DNA of 64,000 nt, from assembly GCA_936450465.1 (NCBI GenBank), contig OW388300.1:44734358-44798357 (forward strand), written 5' to 3'. Below are positions 8,630 through 20,597 of the stretch, piece by piece. The notes under the pieces are model-generated. The model was not told where the DNA came from, did not search any database, and saw only the letters and a list, made by a program, of their open reading frames with translations. Both the position numbers and the translations under genes were made by a program. Source of the DNA: Gibbula magus. Its lineage: Eukaryota; Mollusca; Gastropoda; Trochida; Trochidae. Position 1 is the first letter of the stretch, and each line of letters begins with the position of its first letter.

Positions 8630-11600
8630 AAAATGACAAGTTTATCAAATAACCTCTTTTCCATCTATTTGCACAACAGTGAACATCTTGTTTCCACTGA
8701 AATCATAATTATAAATAATACTGGTTAACATATCCTTTGTTTTACTAGTTTTGCCCTGAACTATTATAGTTAAAGCACGAGGAGGTGCTGTCAAGTGTAC
8801 CAGCGCTAATGAAGATCGACTGCAGGAGTTGCAAACCATGGATAGGAGTACGCACTGTATTGGTTGCGATGTAAGAGTTCGAGCCGGCTCACGCGATTCA
8901 ACGTGACGTTACCATGGGCACACTTGATTACGAGGAGGCAGCGTGAAACAGCGGAAACGTCGACGTCATTCAATTGTTATGATATCAAAATACTATACCT
9001 TATTGTCTGATAAACTACTTTTTTCGATTGTTTAAACCGCTAGGTATCATAGAAATTACACTCAAGTAGTGCTGTTGTAACACATTTATTGAAACAGTTA
9101 AAAAAATAATTGCTTCTTAATTTTGTAAAACCTTATTCAAAAGAGATATATAGGCCTAATTAGACAGCAGATATATGACATATTTGAACACCATTAAATT
9201 ACGGAGTCCCAGCATCTGATTTCAACTTTAAATGTGACCGGGCCGAAGAGTCTCTTCAAAAGTCTCGTGTCATAGAGTGCAGAGAAGATACCCAGTCGCA
9301 CAACCACTCGGCCGCCATTAGGGGTAGCGCAAGTGACAAGACTCTGCTAATCTACTTTCCGTTAGGTCGTGTTTGTTTTGATCCAGGTGACGGAGAGACA
9401 AATATCTAATTGAAATTTATTTAGCTTGCGACATATAAAGGCTCCTCACAGGGCGTGTAATGTACTGACAGTTCTATTTACTAGCGACACGCTGTGACCT
9501 TGGCCCTACATCAACTCGGGGCTTACGTTCACGTTCACGCGACGTACCAAGACTACTACGCATGCGTCCGCCCTTTCATAACGTTATATCCCTTTATTTG
9601 ACATCTTCGAATGTGGTTATGGATTGGCGGGGTTTGGTGGTGATCTGCCTTCTTTTCTACAGAGTGTCGAATGTCAAACTATGGCATTGTTGAAGTTTAG
9701 TTTGTGTTTATGTGGAGATTATGAGGCTCTCATGGAATTTTAGATTACACTCCCTCGCGGATATTTTGGGATACCTTTGTTATCAAGTTTAGCCTTTGCT
9801 ACCAAGAGAGATTATTTGTTTTAGGATGATTAGCTTAATGTGGGTTTTTGGTTCCATTCTAGAAATATGAATGGAAAGTTTAACAGTACTTCGAGTCGTG
9901 TTACTATATTTTACATAACAAAGAATTGGTGATAATGACAATATTATAGAAACACAGTCTAACATTTGAGAGGTATGTTTCTCCTTATTGGCTCTCGACA
10001 AAAACGCTTTGAATTCTGTGTTAAAAACATCTATTCTGGTGTTGTACAAAAACTGTCACTAGTGTTAATGTTTTGATATCGACAGAGTTTGTTTTTATTC
10101 CATTTTTTTTATTTTGCCCTATTGGTTCCAAGGATAACATATATAAATTCTGTATACAAAGTCAAAATGTAGGGTGTTTTTAAATAGTACAGGCAAAAAA
10201 TGGGCAGATGTAATGTCTATCAGTTCATGTCATAAACTGATATCCTGCATAGATAATGTACCAAAGGTGCCAGGTAGACAAGATCAAAAATGGAATATAG
10301 TTTGAGGTCAACCAAGTACTGGGTAGAAATCGAAGGCCCCAGTTGTGAGTGAAATCTCAGCCTAACAACACCAACTTAAAGTTGGGGTTCTGTCGCCATC
10401 TTTGATATTTTGCATTACGTGAAATGAAAACCCGCTATATTGTACCCAATTTTGCAACTTTTTGATAACAAAAGACATACTGATAGAGTTTTCACATAGT
10501 AACACATAACATGCAATAAAACTAATAAATACGATGCTGTATTGCTGTAGCGAAGTTTTCCCGACTCTGAATGGCTTCAATTCTCATTGTTTTATTTTTC
10601 AACAAATGCGCGCTTGTGTTTATCAAATTGTGAAATATTAAGTCATCAAAATGATACCTTCATTAGTATCTTTCAATTTCACTGTGTTTTAATCATGTAT
10701 TAATAACATATATGTGTAAACAGGAATATCCTCCCACAAAAAATACCCCGATAGAACCCTCCTTTTAAACTGTTGTACTGCTGCATAATATACTCATGGT
10801 AAAAATGGTTGACACCCTGAACAGAAAATGGATTTTAGCAAATTTTCATGGACAATTAATATTGTTCGATAATGTGGTATTTTCTAAATCAAATGGCCCA
10901 AACACATTATGTAACTATATAAAAGTTGTCCTGTATGTATTGTGAGCGACTCCATGAAAGATTTTGTGTATATTTTCGTTCAGTAGAATTCTTTTTTCAA
11001 ATGAACTTTTCATTATTTATCAGAACCAAAATAAGAACACCCAAACACTGTGACAATATACCAATGTCAAGATCTCAAGACACAGGAAATGAACTCTTTT
11101 GAATAAATTTCATTTTTTTTATTTTCCTCTTTCTTTGGTATTTTAAAGTACAAGTGGAGAAATAGCAAATGCCCAAGGACATTATTCACAAAGAGACACC
11201 CGGTAGTAATATGTTTTACCAACATTATTATCGAAACTGACACGTTATGTTGTTTATATAACATTTCATTCCTATAACTATAAGGGGGTGTCAACCATTT
11301 TTACGCTGAGTATATTTTGAGTTGCATTTACTTGTGGAGTTGTTAACTAACGAGCGTTTAATATAAAAACTATTCCATTTGTTTCCTCTTAAAGTCATGG
11401 TCATTTATCTAATCTATTTCATCATGTCTCGATACGACTTCCTTTAATTAAGTACATCATGTCCTTATTGATGTTGTACGTCAATAGGAAATATATGAAT
11501 TTCACATTAAAAATATCATTTATAGCCAGGACTATGGTTATGAAGTTTTTGTATCTTGTGATTTCCCAAAGTTCAATGTTAAGAAAATATATATACAATA

Positions 11601-12235
11601 TCACAGAAAAACTTGTCACTTGTCACAATATTAAGATATGGTCATTCAAAATATTAAATGCGAAAGTATCTGCTATATGGATGTTATATTGATACTTAAA
11701 CGATATTCTTTATTAAAAAGTCAAATTTATGAACGCAGTTGCTGTTGCTAAGGCAATCTAAATAGATTTAGATCAACCTTGTTTTATATTAGGTTATACC
11801 GTGTTGACCTAACATCCACCAATGCACAGGGCTGTCCCGTTGAAGTATGACATTTCGCCGCTCGCCAGGGCTTTCTCAAAACTCCAAACATCGTTTAGCC
11901 AATGTACAATAAAAGGAGTGTTTTTCTGTCATTCGGAAAGCACCGGGCTACCCAAACTTCGAATGACCTGTTCGCAAATAAGGATGAAGGAAAAATAATG
12001 AAATCATTATAAAAGTGAAGAAAATATTTCTAAAGGATAATTAGAGAGAAAAAGTGGTTATCACGAGCTAAATATATAAGTTATTTGATGCTGGAGTTCT
12101 TCGAAAGACTGGTTGTAAAGGGAGATAACTCTTCACTTGAGAATTTATCTCAAGTGAACTTTTCATTTTTATCTATTTTACAGATAACAGAGCAAATATG
12201 TTTTCTTAATGAAACAAAATTCATTTCATACAACC
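8630..12235. other. noncoding stretch, no gene supported
   Basis: AT-rich DNA with only short chance ORFs. One less AT-rich patch at about 9236-9600 is annotated separately. A short hairpin, TTCACTTGAG...CTCAAGTGAA, lies near 12132-12160. Confidence 0.45.
9236..9600. promoter_or_regulatory. CpG-richer patch, possible regulatory region
   Basis: This patch stands out from its AT-rich surroundings by many CpGs, a GGCCGCCATTAGGG stretch, and CGCATGCG at 9559-9566, which resembles an NRF-1 site. No exon or transcript can be attached to it, so a promoter is only a possibility. Confidence 0.2.
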
Positions 12236-12342
12236 CAATCTCATTAGAATCAGATAGTAATTAAGTTCCACTACGTTACACATATATTGTGTAACGCAGT
12301 GCAACTAAATACGTTCTGATTTTAATGAGACTGCATACAACC
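12227..12342. mobile_element. 98-bp near-perfect palindromic MITE with 9-bp target-site duplication
   Basis: The direct repeat CATACAACC at 12227-12235 and 12334-12342 flanks a 98-bp palindrome (12236-12333). Its ends begin CAATCTCATTAGAATCAG and, in reverse complement, CAGTCTCATTAAAATCAG. The arms run almost to the centre (TGTGTAACG / CGTTACACA). A 9-bp duplication with long arms suggests Mutator-like mobilisation. Family assignment is inferred. Confidence 0.75.
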
Positions 12343-12639
12343 ATAATGCGGCCTTCTTTCTTTATAAGTAACTAAAATCATTTGAATTTTTTAAATGTGT
12401 TTATCGACATACTATTTATCAAAGTGGACTTGAAGCTACAAGTCTCAGGCAGTTTAGTGGGGCCAATTGTGACACCAGACTTGATTGGTCAAATCGATCT
12501 CCCCTCATTTGAACACGAAAGATCAACGGGATGACCTCACATACAAGTCACTGTTAGATCGACTGTATAACCATCAATTAGGATGTATGTATTTAGATTG
12601 TTGCTAAGGTGGATACATGTCATCGGTTTCCCTTTCGGG

Positions 12640-12897
12640 ATATGGTTACTTCAGCATCAACCTTAGCATCAACCTCGTCATCAACTTCAGCTTTAACCTC
12701 AACATCAACCTCGTCATCAATCTCCGCATCAACCTCAGAATCAACCTCAGCATCAGCCTTAGCATCGACCTCGTCATCAACCTCGTCATCAACTTCATCA
12801 TCAACCTCCGATTCAATCTGAGCATTAACCTCGGCATCAACCTCAACATCAACCTCAGCATTAACCTCAACAACCTCAGCAACAAACTCAGCATTAA
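12640..12897. repeat. short tandem repeat, 6/12-bp unit (TCAACC type)
   Basis: Degenerate repetition of ATCAACCTCGTC and ATCAACCTCAGC. Overlapping Ser/Thr-rich, Asn/Leu-rich and Arg/Leu-rich ORFs in several frames are by-products of the repeat. Confidence 0.85.
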
Positions 12898-13207
12898 TGT
12901 TACCTTGGGTAAAAAGGATATAAAATAATGCGAAATGTTACAATTCATTATGTTCAAAGGATATTCTCTGCAGATGTAGACTAAAATTTAGTCTATGGAA
13001 TTTTTTTAATTACTGTACCTTCATCATTTTGATGACATATTTTTTATACTTCCAGTTCCATAGTGTATTCAGTTTATCTAGACTTAATGAATAAAAATCT
13101 AGACTGTATTAAAGACTCTTAATAATACACAGTCATGGAGCAGGACTACTGCAGATGTTGCCTATGTTAATAGACTGCTACATGAGAAGAGATGTGATGC
13201 CAAGATG

Positions 13208-13380
13208 TACTCAACCAGATGTAGGTATCAGCTTTAGCATTACCCGGCACTCAACCAGATGTAGGTATCAGCTTTAGAATTACCTGCACTCAACCAGATG
13301 TAGGTATCAGCTTTAGCATTACCCGGCACTCAACCAGATGTAGTATCAGCTTTAGCATTACCCGGCACTCAACCAGATAC
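13208..13380. repeat. 39-bp satellite, short array (copy A)
   Basis: About four units of ACTCAACCAGATGTAGGTAT plus CAGCTTTAGCATTACCCGGC, one of them a base short. This is the same unit as the long array at 22293-25712. Both arrays end with ACTCAACCAGATACAACTAT, and after that the flanks stay homologous, so this marks the left edge of the A/B duplication. Confidence 0.9.
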
Positions 13381-13449
13381 AACTATCTAAGACTCTTAAG
13401 ACTATATGAGTAAAATGTATAGGAAGGAACTTTTAATAAGAAACAGCCT

Positions 13450-13675
13450 GGACATTTATCAAAATGAATTTATCGAATAGAATAACCTAGAGATTTAACG
13501 GAATGAATTTTTCGGAAAGAATAGCCTAGAGATTTATCAGAATGAAGTTACCAGAAGGAATAACCTGTAGATTTAATCGAATGAATCTATCAGAAGGAAT
13601 AACCTGAAGATTTAATGGAATGAACTTATTGGAAGAAATAACCTGGAAATTTACCATAAGAACCTTTGAAAACTT
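13450..13675. repeat. second degenerate 39-bp tandem repeat
   Basis: About five units of the type GAATAACCTAGAGATTTA plus ACGGAATGAATTTTTCGGAAG, unrelated in sequence to the neighbouring satellite but with the same 39-bp period. Copy B (about 25790-25950) has roughly one unit fewer. Confidence 0.75.
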
Positions 13676-15119
13676 GACTTCTAAATAATTTAATTTTCTT
13701 ACCAATTTACCAGCATCATATATGTACTTAGATAAACATATTTGAAGAGAAGCGATGAATACGGAGTATATGTTTAAAGCGTATTCTAATGAAAATGAAA
13801 ATCTAAATTGTCATCATTTGAAAATGAAATTCAAATTGAACAAAAGAAACTAAGAAAGTAGAGACGATCTTAGATAACACACTGCGAACCCGTAATATTG
13901 TGTGTGTCTGGAGCCAAGGGACATTCCCTGTCATCTATAGGCCACAAGATGTTTACAAATGCAGATCAATGCTTGTTTATCGTTTACACGGGGAGAATTT
14001 GTAGATAAACAGCCCTGCTTTGAATGTGTACTACTTGTTTTGTACCAACATGTGTATTTTGATCTAAAAGAGGGTATTTTTAAAATGGCGGAAATAATCA
14101 AATTCAGGTTGTTGGTCTTCCGGTCCCTGTTTTATTGTTTTCAGAAGAGTGAGTAAACGTGAATTACCTGTGACAACATTTAAGAGATTTGTTTCCTTTT
14201 ACGGTTAGAGATAGTGAAAACACAATGCACATTATGGTTCAAATGTGCAATATATCAAGTGTTTCTCAAATATTAATTTCCTTCTAAATCGTTTCAAACA
14301 GTGCCTTACAGTTTATATATTCTATGCAAACAAGTTTTGCTTAGGTAATCGGTTTGACGGAAATCGTTAATAACTGAACCCAAATAAACTAGCAAAGTGA
14401 AATTATGATTTCGATTATTTTGCAAAATATAACTTAATTGAAATAAGTTTTATATGTTTAGTCATCTTTTTAAAAAATCTGTTACACAAATAATGATTAT
14501 ATTATACATTATACATTGAATCCTTATTGGCCACAGAGTCACTGGTTTTGGAGTAAAAGTCGAAAAAGAGGAACGTTAACGGATTGACACACGGATGGAC
14601 GGACGCCATGCCATGCCATAAGCCCATCGGGCCTTTTAAGAACAGATGCGCTAATACTTAATTGAGGAACTTACCATTGCAACATCCGCTCTTTTTATAA
14701 AAATCAACAACAAAAATAGACACATATTACTTAATGTTAACCCAAAAAGCCTACAAAAGATATTGCTGGTGTGGGATGTGACAATGGAGAGTGTATGTAT
14801 AATAGTACAGGGCCTCACATAGAAAGGTTAAAAGAAATCAAGCCAAATTAATTTAGTTTAAAAAAATCCTCATCCCCCTTTGACGTAAGTGTAAAATGCA
14901 TAATTCATAAAGTATAATTTCGGAATTACTTTTACAAAACTGTTGGGAGATTCAATGAATGTTCTCGTCAATTAGTGTTGTAATACTAGACCAACAGTTT
15001 TTTAATTTTTAATCCTGAGAAAGGAGTGAAATATCATGAGAAATATTTTGGTGCCACGTTAACAGGAATAAAATTATTTATATACGTTGGTGCCATATTA
15101 GTTTGTATTTTATAAAAAC
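13676..15119. other. noncoding part of duplication copy A
   Basis: No gene is supported. The segment 13856-14335 is missing from copy B with no clear terminal repeats, so it may be a deletion in B. A motif rich in GGACGGACGCCATGCC at 14593-14640 recurs in copy B at about 26418-26465. Confidence 0.5.
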
Positions 15120-15320
15120 AAAAAAAAGAGAGACTGAGTTTACGCTTTCTTCTGCTAAAGTTTCCCATCCTGTTTCATAATATAGATATTCATGGTGAGC
15201 ATATCTTGGCAATCCCGTTACAATCTTGCTGCTTCTAGTTGCAGCTGTTTTATTTATTTGCCCGATATTGAGCACACCCATCCCATACTTCGCAAGCATA
15301 TACAAAACGTTGTCTAATGA
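15120..15320 (-). pseudogene. LINE ORF2 C-terminal fragment (copy A)
   Basis: Read on the minus strand with frame changes, this gives VYACEVWDGCAQYRANK and then IVTGLPRYAHHEYLYYETGW, followed by ETLAERRRKRKLSLF. That is the region after the RT domain in many LINE ORF2s. No RT catalytic motif is present. The fragment is decayed and was copied with the segmental duplication (see 26900-27090). Confidence 0.75.
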
Positions 15321-16780
15321 CAGGATATTACATAAATTCACAGAGCGTGTTAACAAAAACATTAGCTTATGTTAGAGAAGATATAAGTGTTGATGCTAGT
15401 GATGCTTTGATGTGGTCATTCCATTTACAATCACTTGAAAACGTTTACCATCGATGTTTATGACTGTCAACTCAATTAACACTGACACTGTCATACTAGA
15501 GATTGAGAACATCGATATCGCTTTGCATAAGTCACTCAGATATGTCAGGAGTCATTATTATATAAAACCAACGCTTTGTCCAAGCTCGCAACCCTTGAAT
15601 TCAATTCATGTCTCATATCTCAGTGTTTGGCAGAGAAAAACCCTTCAAATTATCAGTTCATTCAGCAGTAAGCTGCTCACCCACCCAAAGGGCCAATATG
15701 GTTTTAACATATTTTTATTCATGAAATGAATTGTTATTGGTGAACAAGCTGTGTAGCTTATATTAACACCGCTCCCATACAACATATGATAAAAGAATGA
15801 AATACAAAGTGACGTCAATGATAAAGATTATTATAAATAACAGAATGTATACATGCTCAAATTAGGTTAACAGTAATATTATCTAGTTATCAGTCATAGA
15901 AAAGTGTGTTTGGAATGGTTTATCAACCCTTTATTGCTGAACTTCACTGACAGTTATCGACTGAGGCGGAGGGTGTATGATCAGTTGATAACAAAAATAT
16001 GATCATTACAGATTTCAGATAATTCAATGCAAAAACTTCCATGAACAATGATATAGTTAATAGTAAATACATAATAGTATTTCCCTCTGAATGAAGATAA
16101 TTACTTCGTGACGTTCAACAATAACTGTATAATAAGGTGACAACTACTGACTAAATCAGGTTATATTCAACGACTACTACCACCAAATTTTAACTCAACG
16201 TAGAAATATTTTATTTAAATGACTATGTGATATGTAAATATGTTTATAGCTATATTTTATCTGCCGTTTACATGCTTTTTATTCAATTTTACATATTCTT
16301 AGTATCTCTTTTAACTGTATTTTACACATTTTCAAGGATATTTACCTGCATTTTAATTTATATGTGAAAGTGTCTCTCATAAATCGCTGGGCGATTGGTT
16401 GTTGTAAAACAAGTGAGACAAAAATAAAATCTAGTGTGTCTGTCTGTCTGTCTGTCTGACTGTCTGCATAATCAGATAACGCCTATACACCCTGGCTATA
16501 TGCATCATTAACCCACCTAACGACGAGTGTTCAGTTTCAATTGGTTTGTACGGAATGCTTATCAAGTTGAGAAGTTTGGGCTGTGTTACCTCATCCTCAA
16601 AGGTATGTACGGACGGACATCAATCCAATAGTTTAAATGCAGTCATGGCGTAGTGATGTTAACATCTCATCTAAAGGAATTAATTATGCTACCATTAATG
16701 ATTTCCTATAACCAACGCTTAAATCTGATAAATGAAAGTAAGTAAGTCCATCTCTCCGGAGAGAAGAGACGTAGAAGGCT
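15321..16780. other. noncoding part of duplication copy A
   Basis: No gene is supported. It contains a (TCTG)n tract at 16437-16466 after an AATAAAAT-like string, possibly a retroposon tail. The matching position in copy B holds only a remnant. The site GATCAGTTG at about 15978-15986 is the empty version of the insertion at 27746-29593. Confidence 0.55.
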
Positions 16781-17128
16781 TTATTACCCATATGGTTGAA
16801 AATAACCGAGGTAATAATATTGATATGAGCACATGTGCACATATCACGTTTGCCTAGCAACCATTGTTTCACCGCGGCGTCCCGTATTGTGTCGTCTATG
16901 ACGTCATAAAACGATTGTTCGTGACGTCACTGTTTCTTGCAGGGGAAGTGGGCCGCTTCGTGTCTATTTTTACGCGAGTGAAACTGGGTAATAAAGAAAT
17001 TATTACACTCGAAAATGTGTCATATGATTTTTACGAAACTCGTGCAAATTTGTGTATAACCCTCGCTCTCGCTCGGGCAATACAAAAATTCACACTCGTT
17101 TCATATGACACACTTCCATGGGTAATAA
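16781..17128. mobile_element. MITE with TTATTACCCAT ends, absent from copy B
   Basis: The 348-bp element starts TTATTACCCATATGG and ends CCATGGGTAATAA. Copy B runs through this point without it (around 30748). Internal sequence on the minus strand (TATTGCCCGAGCGAGAGCG) matches the element at 20179-20312, so both belong to one family. Several GACGTCA-like sites occur inside. Confidence 0.75.
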
Positions 17129-17449
17129 TCTCTATGTATTATTGTGTACAGACTCGTTAGCCAATGGATATTCTGACTTGTAAATTTGGTGACTCTGTGG
17201 CCGTAAATAACGGCCTTACAGGCCAGGACCTAAAACCTTATTTCTCAAAGATGAAAAGGCTTAGAACCCTTAAAAGTTGTGTACAGACTATTTAGACCCA
17301 TCACATTGCCTGTTCTCTCTAGATCAGTGCTGCGATTGCTTAGGAACCTATCAGGGAGTTTGTCTATTGTTTCCTAGCTATCCTGTTTTCTCGTAATAAC
17401 CCGTAACTCGTAATTATCTCAGTCGGTTTTTCTTTCGATAATAACCACA

Positions 17450-17898
17450 GTCTGATTAAAATCGACGGTTTTCCGTGGAATAAAAATTGCAAAATAGTGC
17501 ATCTACCGGGATACGAACTAATATCAGTCGTAGGTTCCACGCCAAACCGTCTAATTACAGCCCGTAGATTCGCGTGTTCGAGCGCAATTCAGGTAGCCAA
17601 TTAAAAGATGCCCAACAAATGCTTTCTGTGCGAGAAGCTAGGGGCAGATAACTACAAACAGCTATCCTTTTGTCTGTTCCGAATGCTTTCAAAACAGCGA
17701 CCGTTTAAATACTATGATGTGATTGGTCAGCTATTTGACTGGGCTTTGGCTGCGCTTAACTGGTTCGGAAGACACGCCTATACGGGATGTTCTCAGACCT
17801 TGTGGCGAGGAATCTACAGAACCTGTTCGTATCCCGGTAGATATATTGTTTTGCCAATTTTATTCCTCGGAACAAGGTCGATTTTAATCAGACTGATA
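17450..17898. mobile_element. foldback element with long inverted ends, absent from copy B
   Basis: The left arm starts GTCTGATTAAAATCGAC and the right arm ends GTCGATTTTAATCAGAC. The arms remain alignable for roughly 70-90 bp, including CTACCGGGATACGAAC. Copy B has the empty site (ATAACCACA followed by TATGAGG, around 31007). Flanks ATAACCACA (17441-17449) and GTAACCACG (17899-17907) look like a 9-bp duplication that has diverged at its ends. The ORF inside (17608-17940) has no recognisable domain. Confidence 0.75.
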
Positions 17899-18063
17899 GT
17901 AACCACGTATGAGGTTTTTTATTGTGAAAGTAAGTGTTGAGTTTTGAAAGTACGACCTTAAATATGACTAAGAATTATTTGCCAGACTATCAAACCTTTT
18001 TTTAACAACTCTATTCACAAAAATTAGAATCGGAAAGTATACAAAGATAATTTTTTCAGAGTG

Positions 18064-18138
18064 AAGATGGCGGGAATCGAACTTGATACCCTATGCTCTT
18101 TAAACCGGACGCTCTACCTCCACGCTACCGAGGAAGCC
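18064..18138 (-). repeat. tRNA-like sequence (copy A)
   Basis: On the minus strand, GGTAGCGTGGAGGTAGAGCG resembles an A box, and AAGTTCGATTCCCGCC is a good B box about 40 bp later. I could not form a convincing anticodon stem, so a tRNA-derived repeat or pseudo-tRNA is more likely than a working gene. Duplicated at 31174-31247. Confidence 0.55.
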
Positions 18139-18300
18139 GAAAGAACAGTGTGGATTTCTTCTTTTTACAGTCATACTTTCTCTGCCTCTATATATTTTGA
18201 CGTTTGACAGTTATAAATTTAAACAACATTACCCCTCATTCTTCTGCTGTAAGAAAACCTCAATAAGCGCTCGGATTAATGTTTTACGGTATTTAAGTTA

Positions 18301-18461
18301 GATAAAACACTCTACCTCGGTTATGCTTGGGATTGAACATCCTCGTTAAGAAAGTTTCGGAGAAGTAAGACCTCAAGCTTCGCTTTCGATCTTACTTCCC
18401 GCTCAGCTTTCTTACCTCGGGTTTTACAATCCCAAGCATAACCTCTGTATCGTGTTTTATT
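18301..18461. mobile_element. hairpin element with about 35-bp inverted ends (copy A)
   Basis: The left arm GATAAAACAC...GGTTATGCTTGGGATTG pairs with CAATCCCAAGCATAACC...CGTGTTTTATC-like sequence at the right. The centre holds a second small dyad, AAGCTTCGCTTTCGATCTT. It is present in both duplication copies (31417-31577), so the insertion predates the duplication. Confidence 0.65.
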
Positions 18462-18509
18462 CTACACTTAGTGACAGCAGGGACATTATATAGATATATT
18501 ATATGATAT

Positions 18510-18935
18510 GTGTAATGGTTCGAGGGGAATCCAAACTCTTACTTTAACCTAAGACAATAAATTCTAAAATATTAATTTAGCGAAAGATGAATAGTTTTCT
18601 GATGCGTCTGCGTCAAGCTGGTATTTTAGGGGAAAGTAGCCAGCATGTAATCCGCTCGTACTTTGCAGTTCAAATAGCGAGTCAGTCCGCCATCGTGTCT
18701 GTAGGGAGCATAGATGATATGTTTTATGGTTCGAGGGGAATCCAAACTCTTACTTTAACCTAAGACAATAAATTCTAAAATATTAATTTAGCGAAAGATG
18801 AATAGTTTTCTGATGCGTCTGCGTCAAACTGGTATTTCAGGGGAAAGTATAGCCAGCATGTAATACGCATGTACTTTACAGTTAAAATAGCGAGTCAGTC
18901 CGCCATCTTGTCTGCACAGAACATGGAGGATATGT
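18510..18935. repeat. 210-bp tandem doublet (copy A)
   Basis: Two direct copies of a roughly 210-bp unit start near ATGGTTCGAGGGGAATCC and end near CCGCCATCTTGTCTG. The same doublet is present in copy B (31628-32050), so it predates the larger duplication. Confidence 0.85.
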
Positions 18936-19296
18936 TACTATTTTCCGGTTACTTTTTTTCTTGTTACTGTTTTTCCTACATTCAATGGGTACTGAAATTT
19001 TTGGTTTTACCAGGGTTTTATTTGCATCTTAAAGTTGTCAGGATTTCAATTAGTCTAAAAATGTTGTGTTATCATTGTTAACAAAAATAAAATTGAAATG
19101 AACTCTTTGATGAATGGCCTTTCTGTCATTTTGTAGCAATAGCATAAATAATAAATAATTACTTTTGTATAAGTTCATGTTTTATTTATTTTTTCTCAAG
19201 ACAATAAACAGTTATCAACTTTAAAAAATAATAATAGAATAATACATGTGGTTACCGTCAAGTATTCCAAAGCACTTGGTAACCTAACATTTATAA

Positions 19297-19423
19297 GATA
19301 AATAGTTGCGTTTGTAAAATTTCCGGGATTCATTGCTATTCAACACCCGCAAATTTAGTTTAAAACCGACGGCGTTAGCCGGAGGTTTTAAACGCTGAAA
19401 TTTTACAAACGCAACTATTTATC
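19297..19423. mobile_element. hairpin with 27-bp perfect inverted ends
   Basis: GATAAATAGTTGCGTTTG continuing into TAAAATTTC at 19297-19323 is repeated inverted at 19397-19423. A second inverted pair follows at once (ATATTGTAACATGA near 19426 and its complement near 20130-20143), so this hairpin may be one end of a longer element reaching about 20145. Confidence 0.65.
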
Positions 19424-20178
19424 GATATTGTAACATGACCGTTATTTATCAGGCGTTTTGAAACGAACTCTCTTTTTGCGTACCTATCTCTGAGTGGAAA
19501 GGAATTTGCGACTGTTCCATTTTTGTAAGAGGTGTGGTCAGGTCAAAACAAATGTAAATACTCGGCGTAATATGTACATTAGCAACAAGTTACACATAAG
19601 CTCAAACAGTGTCCGTCAACTATGTTTACTTCACAACATTCACGTATCCTTTTAGATGGCGATAAACATTTATCTACGACATCAACACAGTAAAATACCC
19701 AGGAACAAAAATCTTAAACTTGCCCTAACCCATTGTGACAATGACGCTAGTATTGTGACGTCAAAACGGTTGATCACTATGACGTCATGCCATGGCAACG
19801 GCATTCGGTAAACACAACCGCATGGAAGAAGGCGTCAAACTTGGACAAATCTTTCTAGTTGAAAACATTTTAGTTACTTGAAATTAATTAATTCTGACAG
19901 TTATTTGTTACCTATACTGCTTTACACAAGTTAGAAAATGACAATGCCACCTGTCAAATTTGAGTAAGGGGCACACATAAAGAGAAATAGAAAAATAAAA
20001 TTTTGAGTCGGGCCGGGTCTTGTGAACATGATGTATATGTTCGCGGTGATTCGCCCCAAGTAATTTGCGGGTATTCATTGCCATTCAACATAGGCAAATC
20101 AACCAATCAGAATCAAGGATACACCGAAATCATGTTACAATATAGTATATAGTATATATAGTATCATAATATATTGAG

Positions 20179-20312
20179 ATTATTACCCGAGAAAGTGTGT
20201 CATATCACTTTTACAAAAAAAATGTGAATTTTCGTATTGCCCGAGCGAGAGCGAGGGTTATACATTAATATGCACGAAGTTCGTAAAAGTAGAATAATCA
20301 TATGGGTAATAA
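20179..20312. mobile_element. short MITE with ATTATTACCC ends
   Basis: It starts ATTATTACCC and ends GGGTAATAA. Its core TATTGCCCGAGCGAGAGCG also occurs inverted inside 16781-17128. It lies in the part of copy A that has no counterpart in copy B. Confidence 0.65.
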
Positions 20313-20402
20313 ATACAGTTTTCTCACAGTGGTATATTTCATATATCATTACAACAATAAACAGTCTCAAAGGGAGGTTACTCTAATGTTTCTTGACTTT
20401 AC

Positions 20403-20597
20403 GAAGACTGCCGATCGACGCACGATCGAGTCGGCAAGACTCGGAGACTCTAACTGGCAACAACAATATACTGCGATAACAAAATAAGCGCTTACGCAGA
20501 CACCCAGTCACTTGTGCTTTGAAGCGCGATGAGGCGAGGTCTAATTGCACCGTTCAGTAGAAATGATCATGTAACGAACAGAAGAGACGAGTCCCTG
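20403..20597 (-). mobile_element. dispersed hAT-like nonautonomous repeat, copy 1
   Basis: Its reverse complement matches 38009-38214 over most of its length (GTTACATGATCATTTCTACT, then GACTCG...TGCGTC and CGGCA). The right end GTCCCTG matches the CAGGGAC terminus of the other copy. The left terminus is not clear here. Confidence 0.6.

Larger units (their letters stand above)
13208..18941 (+). repeat. segmental duplication copy A, main block
   Basis: From the satellite edge to ...GGATATGTTACTAT this block is colinear with about 25700-32056. Shared landmarks are the 39-bp-period repeat, a LINE fragment, a tRNA-like sequence, a hairpin element and a 210-bp doublet. Copy A alone carries the insertions at 16781-17128 and 17450-17898. 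It also has about 480 bp at 13856-14335 that copy B lacks. Confidence 0.9.

Noticed and set aside
12609..12957. Ser/Thr-rich and Leu/Arg-rich ORFs
   Set aside because: By-products of the 6/12-bp tandem repeat.
17608..17940. 110-codon ORF inside a foldback element
   Set aside because: It overlaps an inverted arm and is absent from duplication copy B; no domain.
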